The notes beneath the pieces were generated by a model. That model searched no databases and was not told the DNA's origin. It saw only the letters and a program-made list of their open reading frames with translations. This document shows, piece after piece, positions 43,461 through 52,847 of a stretch of 60,768 nt of DNA. The position numbers were made by a program, and so were the translations under genes. The stretch is from Crocosphaera chwakensis CCY0110 (GTDB lineage: Bacteria; Cyanobacteriota; Cyanobacteriia; Cyanobacteriales; Microcystaceae), in assembly GCF_000169335.1 (NCBI RefSeq), contig NZ_AAXW01000028.1, positions 1 to 60,768 of the forward strand, in the 5' to 3' direction. Numbering within the stretch: position 1 is the stretch's first letter; every line of letters starts with the position of its first letter.

Positions 43461-44699
43461 CTAATTACTAATTAAAGCAACGGTTTTTTTCACTGCTTCG
43501 TTAAGATCCTCAAAACAATGAATCGGTAAATCCCCAAAAGACGTTTCTCTAGACTCTAAATCCCCTGTAGCCAGTCTCAGAACCCATTTGACGGCGTTAG
43601 AATTAAGATTAGGGTTAACTTTTCTTTGATGCGCCGAATTAGCTGATGTAGGTCTAGATAACTGTTCTTCGTTATCGCTTGTCACCTCTAAAGGTTGACA
43701 ATAATCTTTCATGGCTTCGGCTACTAAGTCCGATGTTTGCTCACTACTAACAATATTGATCAAAATAACTTCTACCTCAGCAATATTAAGTATTTTGTCG
43801 ATGGCAATTCCTAACTGTTTAATTAAGGATTTACTGCTACTTTTTTCTTCTATAATAAAAGCCCCTATTGGTTTTCCTTTCTGATTAAGAATAAGATCCC
43901 AAGTGGTTAAGGTGAGTCCTGAACCATTACCAATAATTCCTACATTACCTCCTTTGTCCTTGCTGCCAAGCCAACGGGGTTTTTGAGGGGGAGTGGTAAC
44001 GATGTTTCCTTGGGGGGTAACGGTGGATGGACGATCAGCTTTGGGAGTGAGAAAACTCAACAAATCTAAATGACGGGATAAGGCTGTATCATTAACGGTA
44101 ATTTTCCCGTCTAACGCCATTACTTCTCCAGAGGCACTAACAGCTAGGGGGTTAATTTCAATCAAGTCCAGGTCTTTTTCGATAAACAATTGATACATTT
44201 TTTCGAGGATAGTGCTAACCCCATGAATGAGACGACCTTTAAGCCCCATTTTTGTAGCTAAACGACGGGCATAAAAGGGAGAAAACCCTTGATCGAGAAC
44301 CACTTTTTGCGTATGTTTTAGTAGGGTTTCTACGTCAATGCCTCCTTTAGCTGAACCCATTAAGACAGGTCGTTGTAATTGATAATCGAGCAGAATAGAT
44401 AAGAAAAATTCTTCCTGGGTGTCATAGCGAGCTTCTGCGAGAATGACTTCAGGATATTCTCCTAAGATAGGTAGACTAAAAATGGCCTGGGCTGCTGCTA
44501 CTGCATCAATGGTATTTTGTACAAAACGAATCCCTCCGGCTCTTCCTCGTCCACCGGAATGAACTTGAGATTTGAGAACCACTGGATAACGGATGTGAAG
44601 ATGTTTGAGTTCACTTAATTGGGCAATGGGTTGGGAGGGTAAAACGGGAATGCCTACCTGATGAAACAGTTCTTTTGCTTGATATTCCAATAAATCCAT
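43461..44699 (-). CDS. succinyl-CoA synthetase beta-like ATP-grasp protein
   Basis: This 412-residue protein has the ATP-grasp half of SucC (LKSQVHSGGRGRAGGIRFV, LIEINPLAVSASGEVMALDGK). In the second half the phosphate-site glycines are lost: where E. coli has NFLDVGGGA this reads AFIIEEKSS, and NIFGGIVRCD reads NIVSSEQTSD. A low-complexity polar stretch (about residues 345-370, EEQLSRPTSANSAHQRKVNP) interrupts the C-terminal domain. The first half thus could bind ATP or another nucleotide, while the phospho-transfer surface is changed in parallel with the alpha-like partner. It starts 21 bases after the HlyD stop, so it likely shares a transcript with the secretion genes. An acyl-CoA ligase role is inferred only. 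Confidence 0.75.
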   Translation of the reverse strand: MDLLEYQAKELFHQVGIPVLPSQPIAQLSELKHLHIRYPVVLKSQVHSGGRGRAGGIRFVQNTIDAVAAAQAIFSLPILGEYPEVILAEARYDTQEEFFLSILLDYQLQRPVLMGSAKGGIDVETLLKHTQKVVLDQGFSPFYARRLATKMGLKGRLIHGVSTILEKMYQLFIEKDLDLIEINPLAVSASGEVMALDGKITVNDTALSRHLDLLSFLTPKADRPSTVTPQGNIVTTPPQKPRWLGSKDKGGNVGIIGNGSGLTLTTWDLILNQKGKPIGAFIIEEKSSSKSLIKQLGIAIDKILNIAEVEVILINIVSSEQTSDLVAEAMKDYCQPLEVTSDNEEQLSRPTSANSAHQRKVNPNLNSNAVKWVLRLATGDLESRETSFGDLPIHCFEDLNEAVKKTVALISN

Positions 44700-44720
44700 T
44701 TTTCTTGTTTGTTTGTCCCA

Positions 44721-46457
44721 TTAACGAACTTGTTTGAGACTTTCGACTTTTTTATTGAATAGTTCTGTAATTAAACTTAGCACTGTACGATTTTCCCGAA
44801 CTTTGATGTTAGCTGTTACAGACATTCCTGATTGTAAAGGAATATCGCGCTCGGCGGTTTGTAACTCTTGTTGGTCTAGTTCTACTTTGGCGGGAAAGCG
44901 ATAAAATTGATGAATTTCATCGGGTTCTAGAGCGTCAGAACCAATAGACATTACCTCCCCTTTAATATCGCCAAATTCACTAAAGGGAAAAGAATCGATT
45001 CGTACATCAACTTTTTGTCCCACTCGCACGAAACCGATGTCTTGGTTAGTAATATTGACTTCGGCGATTAAATTATCGTCGGGGACTATTCTTAATAGGG
45101 GTTCGGTTTGATTTGGGGGGGGAACATAACCGGGGCCAGCTTTAAGATCGAAGACAGTACCACTCACTGGTGCTTTAATTTCTTGATATTTGAGAGTCAC
45201 ATTTGTACGACTTATTTGACTTCCTAATTCTGCAATTTGTTTATCGTTTTCGACGATGGATTTATTTAACTGACTATCAATGTCGGCAATTCTTTCGTTA
45301 TTATCAGAAACTTTATCCCTCAAGTCTTTTTCTGTTAGTTTGACGGTATTGACTAATTGAGCTTGTGCCTGATTCATGGCAATTTTTAAACGTTTTTCTT
45401 CTTCTGTAAATCGTTCAATTTCTTTAAGACGATCTTGAACTTGTTGTTTTTGGCGATCGTATTCAATGGTTCCATTGGAACGTTGTTCTGTCAGTTGTTG
45501 CCGTCGTTCAGCGATGGTTTGTCGCTGTCGTTCTACTTGTAACCTAGCCACACCCCCTTCTTCGGCCAATGGTCCAATATCTTCTAGGATGGCTTCTTCA
45601 ATTTCTAGGGCTTTTTCTGCTTCAGCGATCGCTTTTTCGTTTCTTTGTTCAATTTCATTCAATACTTTGCGATCGTCGATCAATTGCTGTTTAGCATCGG
45701 CTAATTCGACTTGAGTTTGTCTCAGTTGTTTTTCTAGCTGATCCATTTCTAGTTGGGCTGCTAAGGCTCTAGAAGACGACTCTGCTTGAGAGGCTCTAAG
45801 TCGAGCTAGTTGTTCTGGACTTAAGGCGGTTCCTGGGCTTTGATTTCCTAATTCTGCTTGATAGAGACGATTTTCTGCAATTAAGGCTGCACGGTTACGG
45901 GCAAGGGCTGCTACTTCTGTAGGTAAATCTAGTTTAATAATCGCCCGTTCTACGTCTGAGGGGTTGAGAGAGGCATTCATCAAGGTACGATAAAATCGAT
46001 TTTCCTGTTCTAAGGATGCCTTAACTTTTTCTAGGGACTTTAATTCTGCGGTACTGGCTTCAGAATCTAAGATAACTAAGATGTCGCCTTGTTTAACTTT
46101 CTGCCCATCTTCGATTAATACCTTTTCAACTACTGCACCACCTACTGGGGGGGCGTGGACTTCTTTGACGGCTTCTTGTGGTTTAAGTTGTCCTTGTGCT
46201 GGCACTACTTGTTCTATTTTGGCAATGCCCGCCCAGACAATGCTCGCGGTGGTTACGCCGATAATAGTCCAGACAACTCCTCTAGACCAACTGGGAGATT
46301 GACGAAGGATAACGGCTTGTTCGGAGGTAATGGGGGCAAGGAAATTACTCGATAAGGGGTCGTTGGAATGAGTGGTGGCTAAAGCTGATGAACCTTGATC
46401 TGAGTTTTTTTGAGTGAGATCGTCGTCTCGTTCGTGTTGGCCATTAGTGTTAATCAT
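44721..46457 (-). CDS. HlyD-family type I secretion adaptor
   Basis: This 578-residue protein bridges the inner and outer membranes in type I secretion. A cytoplasmic N-terminus is followed by one membrane helix (SRGVVWTIIGVTTASIVWAG, about 52-75), a biotinyl-lipoyl half (HAPPVGGAVVEKVLIEDGQKV), a long coiled coil (about 140-400, rich in Glu/Gln/Lys), and the second lipoyl and beta-barrel half (YQEIKAPVSGTVFDLKAGPGYV, VRVGQKVDVRIDSFPF). It has the usual size. It is 92 bases downstream of the ABC transporter gene on the same strand. With that transporter and an outer-membrane TolC-type protein (not in this window) it would export RTX proteins. Confidence 0.93.
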   Translation of the reverse strand: MINTNGQHERDDDLTQKNSDQGSSALATTHSNDPLSSNFLAPITSEQAVILRQSPSWSRGVVWTIIGVTTASIVWAGIAKIEQVVPAQGQLKPQEAVKEVHAPPVGGAVVEKVLIEDGQKVKQGDILVILDSEASTAELKSLEKVKASLEQENRFYRTLMNASLNPSDVERAIIKLDLPTEVAALARNRAALIAENRLYQAELGNQSPGTALSPEQLARLRASQAESSSRALAAQLEMDQLEKQLRQTQVELADAKQQLIDDRKVLNEIEQRNEKAIAEAEKALEIEEAILEDIGPLAEEGGVARLQVERQRQTIAERRQQLTEQRSNGTIEYDRQKQQVQDRLKEIERFTEEEKRLKIAMNQAQAQLVNTVKLTEKDLRDKVSDNNERIADIDSQLNKSIVENDKQIAELGSQISRTNVTLKYQEIKAPVSGTVFDLKAGPGYVPPPNQTEPLLRIVPDDNLIAEVNITNQDIGFVRVGQKVDVRIDSFPFSEFGDIKGEVMSIGSDALEPDEIHQFYRFPAKVELDQQELQTAERDIPLQSGMSVTANIKVRENRTVLSLITELFNKKVESLKQVR

Positions 46458-46549
46458 AATTCATACCTGATAAATAGGATTAAATGGGTGTTGAATAGAG
46501 CAGCAGTGACCAGATATCAGTTACCGAATATTACGTTTTGAGATCGGCT

Positions 46550-49543
46550 TTATTGATGGCCTTCTTGTTGTTGATAGAGATAGTAATAACGACCTTTGAG
46601 AGCCATTAATTCGTCGTGGGTTCCTTGTTCTACTACTGATCCTGAATCCATCATTAAAATGACATCGGCACTTCTGATAGTGCCTAAACGGTGAGTAATA
46701 AAGAAAACCGTGCGATCGCTAAAGGCATTCAACAGGTTTAGACAGACTTGCTGTTCGGTAGCATAGTCTAAGGCACTGGTGGCTTCGTCTAGGACTAGGA
46801 TCTGAGGATTTTGCAGTACAGACCGAGCAATGGCGATCCGTTGTCGTTGTCCCCCGGACAGGGCTGAACCTCTTTCTCCTACATTGGTATTGTACCCATT
46901 GGGTAGGGTCATGATAAACTCATGGGCTGCGGCGACGGTGGCGGCTTCTATGATCTCTTCGGTGGTGGCATCGGGGTTAGTGAGGGCGATGTTATCCTGT
47001 ACTGAACCGTCGAATAAAAGGGTTTCTTGGGGAACCACACCGACTTGACGACGTAAGGAATACAATTCCACTTTAGAAATATCATAGCCGTCGATTAAAA
47101 TGCGTCCTGCTTCCGGTTCATACAGTCTTGAAATTAGTTTAGTTAGGGTACTTTTTCCGGCACCACTCCCTCCCACAACGGCGATGAAGGTGCCGGGGGG
47201 AAAGTCGATATCGATGTTTTTTAGTTGCAGGGGCCCGTGTTGTTTAAAGCGAAAAGAAACATTTTCGTATCTAACGCCTCCTCGAATGGCAGGCATCGGA
47301 ATATTACTGCGATCGCGTTCCGCTTCTTGAGGAGTATCGACAATATCGGCTAACCGTTCTAAGGATAGGGCGGTTTCTTGGAAGTTTTGCCACAGTTGAG
47401 TTAGTCGTAAAATGGGTGAAGTTACGTAACTGGCAATGATGCGGAAGGCGATTAATTGTCCTAAACTGAGTTCTTGTTGCAGCACTAAATAAGCCCCTAC
47501 CCATAACACTAATAGCCCGGATAATTTATTGAGAAAGCCACTGGTAGAACTGGCTAAAGTGGAGGTAATGACTGTATTAAACCCGGCTGAGACGTAACGG
47601 GCGTATTTTTCTTGCCATTGCCAACGCGATCGCAGTTCAATATTTTGTGCCTTCACGGTTTGTATCCCTGACATCACCTCAACTAAGTAGGACTGGGTTT
47701 GGGCGTTTCGTTCAGCTTTGGTTCTCAGTTGACGGCGAATGGTGGGGGAGAAAACCAAGGTCATGGCCACAAAAATCGGTACAATGCCCAAAGCAACCAA
47801 GGTTAACAGGGGACTATAAACTACCATGACTGCAATATAGACCACCGAAAACACTGCATCTAAGACGACGGTTAGGGCAGTTCCTGTTAAAAATTGACGG
47901 ATATTTTCTAATTCATTAACCCTTGTGGAAATTTCCCCTACCGGTCTTCGTTCAAAATACCGTAGAGGCAACCGCAACAGGTGATCAATAATTTCTGACC
48001 CTAAACTCATATCGATGCGGTTAGTGGTATCGACAAATAAATAAGTTCGCAGGGTGGTCAAAACTGCTTCAAAAATGGCAATAATTAATAAAAATGTCCC
48101 CAATACTTGTAACGTATCCGCACTATTCTGCACAATCACTTTATCAATGATTACCTGAATCATTAAAGGATTAGCTAAGCCGAATAATTGTACAAAAAAC
48201 GAGGCAATAAAGACTTCAGCTAATACCCTGCGATATTGTCGTAAGGCAGGAATAAACCAACTTAAACCAAACCGTTGTTGAGGGGTTTCTTTGGTGGGTT
48301 GTAATAATAAAACTTCTCCTCCTTCTCCCCACATTTCTAAGAACTCACGGGGACGACGACTTAAGATGCCCAGTTCTGGCACTGCTATGACCACTTCTTT
48401 CTCACTCACGTCGTACAAAATCGCCAAACTATCTTGCCACATGAGTAAGGCAGGGGTTTTTAATTGAGTAAAAGAAGAAGCTGGAATTTTAATTAATTGG
48501 GCATTCAATCCCATTAATTCGGTAATTGCCCCACATAAGGGTAAGGATAGGGTTCCTGTTCGTTGTAATTGTTGCGCGAGAATGCGACGGATGACATCTC
48601 GACGATAGGGCATCCCAAAGTATTGACTAAGCATCTGAAAACAGGCTGATCCCACGCCTAAAGGGGTTTTTCCTTTGACAAACGGATAGGATTTTCGCCT
48701 TTTTTGGTTCCTAGTAGGTTCTGGGGGAGGAGCAACTCCCACTACTTCTACATCTGCATAGGGAATCTCTTCTTCTTCTTTCTCTAATGAAATAGCAGTC
48801 GATTCTTGGCCAATATTTAACTGGCTTTGGTATTGGATTTCTCCTAGATTTAACAAGGGTAAAATAATAACACGAGCGGGCTGAGAACCTTTCACCTCTA
48901 CAGATGCTTGGCCATGGTCTGTTATTAAACGGCTACCCACTGCAAAATTTTCGATGCTTCCTCCCCCACTCACTAACCATAGTTGTTGTTGATGCTCTGG
49001 GGGTAAACTATTTTTTCCTGGGTCTAAGTAGTAAACTTGAGCATCTTCTAAGAGGTCTTCGGCCAGGGATTTGATATCGATATCTCCTTGAGCTTGTTGC
49101 GCTAAATAAGTGCCTAGGAGATCATAGAGTTCACTAATGGTACATTGGTCTTTAAATCGCTCTTTTAGCCTGGGATATTCTTCTAATAACCGCCAAAAGT
49201 CTTCTTGTTTTAGGGCTAATCCGACCGCTTCTGTGGAGGCGATAACGGTTTCGCAGGGAACTCCTCTGATCAGGTTAACGTCTCCTACGATAGATCCTGG
49301 CTGTAGTCTTTGTAGGGTACTGGGCATTTTTGTTCGAGGGTCGTACCCTAATAACCGTCCTTGTCCTTCTAAGAGGATGGTCACGTAAGACGATAGTTTC
49401 CCTCGCATTAAAATCACTTGACCCATACGATAACGCCAAATTTGACATTTGTTAGCCATTTCGGTGATGGCGGTTTCGGATAATTGGTCAAAGGGGTCTA
49501 TGTGATAAAGAAAATCTTGTATGTCGCTAGTAGTATGGGTCAT
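46550..49543 (-). CDS. type I secretion ABC transporter with cNMP-binding and degenerate C39 domains
   Basis: This 997-residue protein has a cyclic-nucleotide-binding-like domain at residues 10-135 (QVILMRGKLSSYVTILLEGQ, GSIVGDVNLIRGVP). A C39-like domain follows at about 290-410 in which the catalytic Cys and His are lost: GVGSACFQMLSQYFG replaces the usual DCG...; DSLAILYDV lacks His. Residues about 425-700 form the ABC membrane domain. The nucleotide-binding domain at about 745-990 has Walker A GGSGAGKST, signature LSGGQRQRIAIARS, Walker B ILVLDEATSALD and FITHRLGTI. A degenerate C39 (CLD) as in HlyB fits RTX substrates that lack a double-glycine leader. The upstream gap contains a Pho-box-like array at 49722-49751. 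Its likely substrates include the RTX exophosphatases. Confidence 0.94.
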   Translation of the reverse strand: MTHTTSDIQDFLYHIDPFDQLSETAITEMANKCQIWRYRMGQVILMRGKLSSYVTILLEGQGRLLGYDPRTKMPSTLQRLQPGSIVGDVNLIRGVPCETVIASTEAVGLALKQEDFWRLLEEYPRLKERFKDQCTISELYDLLGTYLAQQAQGDIDIKSLAEDLLEDAQVYYLDPGKNSLPPEHQQQLWLVSGGGSIENFAVGSRLITDHGQASVEVKGSQPARVIILPLLNLGEIQYQSQLNIGQESTAISLEKEEEEIPYADVEVVGVAPPPEPTRNQKRRKSYPFVKGKTPLGVGSACFQMLSQYFGMPYRRDVIRRILAQQLQRTGTLSLPLCGAITELMGLNAQLIKIPASSFTQLKTPALLMWQDSLAILYDVSEKEVVIAVPELGILSRRPREFLEMWGEGGEVLLLQPTKETPQQRFGLSWFIPALRQYRRVLAEVFIASFFVQLFGLANPLMIQVIIDKVIVQNSADTLQVLGTFLLIIAIFEAVLTTLRTYLFVDTTNRIDMSLGSEIIDHLLRLPLRYFERRPVGEISTRVNELENIRQFLTGTALTVVLDAVFSVVYIAVMVVYSPLLTLVALGIVPIFVAMTLVFSPTIRRQLRTKAERNAQTQSYLVEVMSGIQTVKAQNIELRSRWQWQEKYARYVSAGFNTVITSTLASSTSGFLNKLSGLLVLWVGAYLVLQQELSLGQLIAFRIIASYVTSPILRLTQLWQNFQETALSLERLADIVDTPQEAERDRSNIPMPAIRGGVRYENVSFRFKQHGPLQLKNIDIDFPPGTFIAVVGGSGAGKSTLTKLISRLYEPEAGRILIDGYDISKVELYSLRRQVGVVPQETLLFDGSVQDNIALTNPDATTEEIIEAATVAAAHEFIMTLPNGYNTNVGERGSALSGGQRQRIAIARSVLQNPQILVLDEATSALDYATEQQVCLNLLNAFSDRTVFFITHRLGTIRSADVILMMDSGSVVEQGTHDELMALKGRYYYLYQQQEGHQ

Positions 49544-49847
49544 AATGACGCAATCAAGTTAAGAGCTTTCGATTCTGTTCTTCTAATCCCTAAGCGCGGA
49601 AGTTTAGCAATCTTTTGCTGAATCTTTGTGACAAAAGTCTGTCTAACTATGATAGAGGGTTTTAATAAAAATATTAATTGAGATTCTCGTTAAACATGAC
49701 TTTTGTTGATGATCGACTCTTGTATTAAGACAAACTTAAGAAGTAATTAACTTCAAAAAATGACTTAAGGTTTTCATCAAACTTGAGGTTGAAGAAGAAT
49801 TATTTACCCTCTTTTTTATAATGAATCCTTCCAATAATTTCAATAGT
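49544..49847. other. 304-base gap upstream of the type I secretion ABC gene
   Basis: This is the promoter region of the ABC transporter gene. It holds a Pho-box-like array at 49722-49751 and a further ACTTAAGG (49763-49770). No open reading frame or strong hairpin is evident. The size of the gap suggests the ABC gene has its own promoter rather than relying on the PPIase gene. Confidence 0.45.
49722..49751 (-). promoter_or_regulatory. Pho-box-like array upstream of the ABC transporter gene
   Basis: Read on the minus strand: GTTAATTA (49744-49751), spacer CTT, CTTAAGTT (49733-49740), spacer TGT, CTTAATAC (49722-49729). Matches to PyTTAAPyPy(T/A) are 7/8, 7/8 and 6/8 with exact 3-base spacers. 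It points toward the ABC gene, about 180 bases upstream of its start. The match is weaker than at 10276 and AT-rich DNA produces TTAA often, so this is a candidate only. Confidence 0.4.
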
Positions 49848-50651
49848 TTAATTAGAGTTTTCAGTATAACTCTGTTCGTCCTCTTGGAACCCTTGAGAGG
49901 GGGAAAACGAAACATTTTGTTGAAGTTGGGCCAGTAACCAACTTTGGAAGAGTTCGTTAAGTAGTCGTTGTTTGGTATTGTCATCGAGTTGGGCTGACAT
50001 ATATTTTTCTAAACGCACAATAATCCACCATTCTCCCACTTGAGTTGGGGGTGATAGTTGTCCTGGGCGACTGGCTGCTAAAATTTGGGCAATCTTGGGA
50101 TGAGGCGTGTTAAGTTCTACTGGCCCGAGAAGTCCCCCTGTTTGAGCTTCTGAACCCTGAGAATATTGTCTGGCAAGTTCGCTAAAGGTATTTTCCCCTT
50201 CTTGAATACGAAAATAGAGTTCTTGGGCAACTCCTGGATCTTTAGTACGAATTAAAGAGTAAACGACCCGATCTAATTGTCCTTTACATTTGACAAAATA
50301 AGGGTCTAATTTGTCTCCCCAGGTAAGGTGCTTAAATTTTTCGATTTTTAAATCTCTGACGCTTAATGTTTCTAATTGTTCTGGGGTCATGCCATGATGA
50401 TTTAACCAAACTTTTAGTTGATTTTCGTCGCTAATTTGTTGCTTTTGGTAAAATTGTTGCTTGGCGAGGGTGGTTTCTTCGGGTGTACAGGTTATATCGG
50501 CGATCGCTTGGTCGATGATGATTTCTTTGGCGAGTTGAGGTAGTAAGCGATATTGGGCAAGTAAAGGATATATGTCCTCAGATGAGATGGCTTGATCGCC
50601 AATTTTCAACACAATGTTCATGTTTTCCATTTTCCTGTTCACAATTCTCAT
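49848..50651 (-). CDS. parvulin-type peptidyl-prolyl isomerase
   Basis: This protein has 267 residues from the first ATG, or 257 from MNIVLKIGDQAIS, the more usual start for this group. It has a SurA/PrsA-like N-terminal helical part (about 10-130) and a parvulin domain (about 135-225; VVYSLIRTKDPGVAQELYFR, FSELARQYSQGSEAQTGGLLG, LSPPTQVGEWWIIVRLE). No signal peptide is visible, so it should be cytoplasmic. In cyanobacteria genes of this type commonly stand next to type I secretion ABC and HlyD genes, and here it is just upstream of them. It could help keep RTX substrates export-competent, which is inference. Confidence 0.88.
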   Translation of the reverse strand: MRIVNRKMENMNIVLKIGDQAISSEDIYPLLAQYRLLPQLAKEIIIDQAIADITCTPEETTLAKQQFYQKQQISDENQLKVWLNHHGMTPEQLETLSVRDLKIEKFKHLTWGDKLDPYFVKCKGQLDRVVYSLIRTKDPGVAQELYFRIQEGENTFSELARQYSQGSEAQTGGLLGPVELNTPHPKIAQILAASRPGQLSPPTQVGEWWIIVRLEKYMSAQLDDNTKQRLLNELFQSWLLAQLQQNVSFSPSQGFQEDEQSYTENSN

Positions 50652-50706
50652 TGTATCTTTTCTTCCCTACTACTTTCTTTGTTGTTTTACTTCCCTTAAC
50701 TAATCC

Positions 50707-51843
50707 TTAATTAAATTCATCTTTATCTTCTATCGATTGATTCCTAAGTTGTTTGGTTTGTTGTTTTTTTCGTAAACTATTCAAGGTAACAATGATTAAA
50801 GTAATCACTGTAATGGGAATGACAAAGAATAACATGACACTACTAAAGATAGTCAGTCCATCATGTTCGGTTGCATACAAAATTAAATAAGTTGTGTAGG
50901 CAATATAATAACTTAAAAATAAGCATCCTTCCCAACGGGCAATCACGTTACCGGTAAAGAAAATGGGTAAACAAGCAATAGCGATGGCTACCATTACGGG
51001 TAAATCAAAGTGTAAAACTGCATCGGATACAGGAACTCCTATCGGGGAAACCATAGCACATACGGCTAATACGGTTAAAATATTAAAAATATTACTTCCA
51101 ACTACATTCCCTACTGCAATATCTCGTTCTCCTTTAATGGCAGCCACGACAGATGTGGCTAACTCTGGCAAAGAGGTTCCTGCAGCCACAATAGTTAAAC
51201 CAATAATTAAGTCACTGACTCCAATTTGACGAGCAATGGTGGTAGCACTCTCGACTAACCATTGTGATCCCAATACTAAGAACCCGACTCCTAATAAAAT
51301 AAAGGCAATATTTTTAATCCATTGCATCAGGGATAAAGGGCCTTTGTTACCATATTCTGTTTCATATTCAGAATCAGGATCACTGGATTCTTTTGACCCT
51401 TGATAAATCAAAAATCCTGTATAAATAATCCCACCTATTAAGAGAATAATGCCATCAGAACGGTTAATCGTTCCATCAAGACCAAAAAAGAAGGTTAAAC
51501 AAAAAACCCCGATCATAATGGGAACATCTAAACGGATTAACTGTTGCGCTACCATCAAGGGAATGGCTAGAGATGATAATCCCAAAATGACTAAAATATT
51601 AAATATATTACTGCCGATGACATTACCTAAAGCTAAGTCCGCTTCACCGACTAAACTAGACTGGACAGCAACAGCCATTTCTGGCGAACTGGTTCCATAG
51701 GAAACAATGGTTAAGCCAATCACCAGGGGGGAAATGCCTAAACTTCCAGCTAGACGGGCAGCTCCTCTTACTAAAATTTCTGCCCCAACCACTAACAAGA
51801 CCAGTCCCGCTACAAGTAACCCAAAAACGAAGATAAAATTCAT
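50707..51843 (-). CDS. calcium/sodium antiporter (CaCA family)
   Basis: This 378-residue membrane protein has about ten to eleven membrane segments and the two alpha-repeats of the CaCA superfamily. Repeat 1 has GTSSPEMAVAVQ and LGNVIGSNIFNILVILGL; repeat 2 has GTSLPELATSVVAAIKGERD and VGNVVGSNIFNIL. Both acidic sites are intact, so it should exchange Ca2+ for Na+ or H+. A cytoplasmic polar loop lies at about 150-170, and the C-terminus is basic then acidic. It resembles E. coli YrbG/ChaA-like proteins. It is 55 bases upstream of the PPIase start on the same strand, so it may be in the same transcript as the secretion set. Calcium export fits with RTX folding outside the cell, but the link is loose. 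Confidence 0.92.
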   Translation of the reverse strand: MNFIFVFGLLVAGLVLLVVGAEILVRGAARLAGSLGISPLVIGLTIVSYGTSSPEMAVAVQSSLVGEADLALGNVIGSNIFNILVILGLSSLAIPLMVAQQLIRLDVPIMIGVFCLTFFFGLDGTINRSDGIILLIGGIIYTGFLIYQGSKESSDPDSEYETEYGNKGPLSLMQWIKNIAFILLGVGFLVLGSQWLVESATTIARQIGVSDLIIGLTIVAAGTSLPELATSVVAAIKGERDIAVGNVVGSNIFNILTVLAVCAMVSPIGVPVSDAVLHFDLPVMVAIAIACLPIFFTGNVIARWEGCLFLSYYIAYTTYLILYATEHDGLTIFSSVMLFFVIPITVITLIIVTLNSLRKKQQTKQLRNQSIEDKDEFN

Positions 51844-52265
51844 TCAAATTTGTTTTTATTTATGAACAAGTTAAATTATGTTACAATCATGAAACAAAAT
51901 TTTAAAAACTTTTTAACCTTAAAATTCTAGAAATATGAGTCATGACTATGATAATGGTCTAACTATGATAATACAGTTAGCTGTTGATCTTAAGCATAAA
52001 CCATTTTAAAGATTTTTTTTATAAATTAATGAACTCATTAAGGATAAAGTAAAAAAAATCAAGAAAAAAACACTTAAGATACTTGTTAGCAAATTGATAA
52101 TTAACAACTAATTATATCATTAGTTCTCCTTATTGGAAAAAAGTTTTTTATTTCTAGACATTGAGTAATAATTCAAAAAGCAAAAATATATTTTAAAGTC
52201 AATACAAAAAAATAATTACCTTTTAAACAACAATAAGATTTTAGATTATTTTTAAAATAAATATA
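51844..52265. other. 421-base AT-rich gap, promoter region
   Basis: This region separates the divergent antiporter gene and the next plus-strand gene. It is very AT-rich with many A and T runs. I see no hairpin, repeat, tRNA or convincing small gene, only promoters by position. Confidence 0.4.
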
Positions 52266-52823
52266 ATGATAAAGTATTTAATTATTGTAGTAGATAATAG
52301 TTGGAAACCTGGAAATGGCGACCCGACAATCATGGGATGGTTAACAGTTTTTTTTTATTTTATAACTGCTTTTTTATGTTTTAAATGTGGACAAAAAAAT
52401 GATAAAAATAATTTAATTTGGTGGGGATTAGCGTTTATTTTAGTGTTGTTAGGCATTAATAAACAATTAGATTTACAATCCTGGTTTACTCTAATAGGTA
52501 AAAAAATGGCTATAGAACAAGGATGGTATGAGAAACGGCGTATCGTTCAAAAGGATTTTATTATTGGATTGATTGCTATTAGTTGTGCTAGTGTAATGTT
52601 TATAATGCAATGGATGGGAACAAAAATTAAACATTTTCTATTACCCTTATTAGGTCTTACTTTTTTGGTAATTTTTATCCTTATTCGAGCAACATCATTT
52701 CATCATGTTGATCAATTATTAGGATGGAACATAGGAGGAATGCAGATGAATTGGCTATTAGAATTAGGGGGAATTAGTTGTTTAGCGATCGCAGCAATTA
52801 AAGAGATTTTTGCTTCTAAATAA
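52266..52823 (+). CDS. hypothetical integral membrane protein
   Basis: This 185-residue protein has about five membrane segments (ITAFLCFKCG, WWGLAFILVLLGINKQ, FIIGLIAISCASVMFIMQW, LLPLLGLTFLVIFILIRA, and a C-terminal helix). Between them are the polar element KKMAIEQGWYEKRRIVQKDF and the FHHVDQLLGWNIGGMQMNW motif, where His and Trp could line a site. I do not recognise a family. The gene is AT-rich and transcribed alone, convergent with the pentapeptide protein gene. No clear ribosome binding site is present. A small enzyme or sensor in the membrane is possible; the role is unknown. Confidence 0.65.
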   Translation: MIKYLIIVVDNSWKPGNGDPTIMGWLTVFFYFITAFLCFKCGQKNDKNNLIWWGLAFILVLLGINKQLDLQSWFTLIGKKMAIEQGWYEKRRIVQKDFIIGLIAISCASVMFIMQWMGTKIKHFLLPLLGLTFLVIFILIRATSFHHVDQLLGWNIGGMQMNWLLELGGISCLAIAAIKEIFASK

Positions 52824-52847
52824 AAGGAGTCAGGTGTCAGGAGTTTA

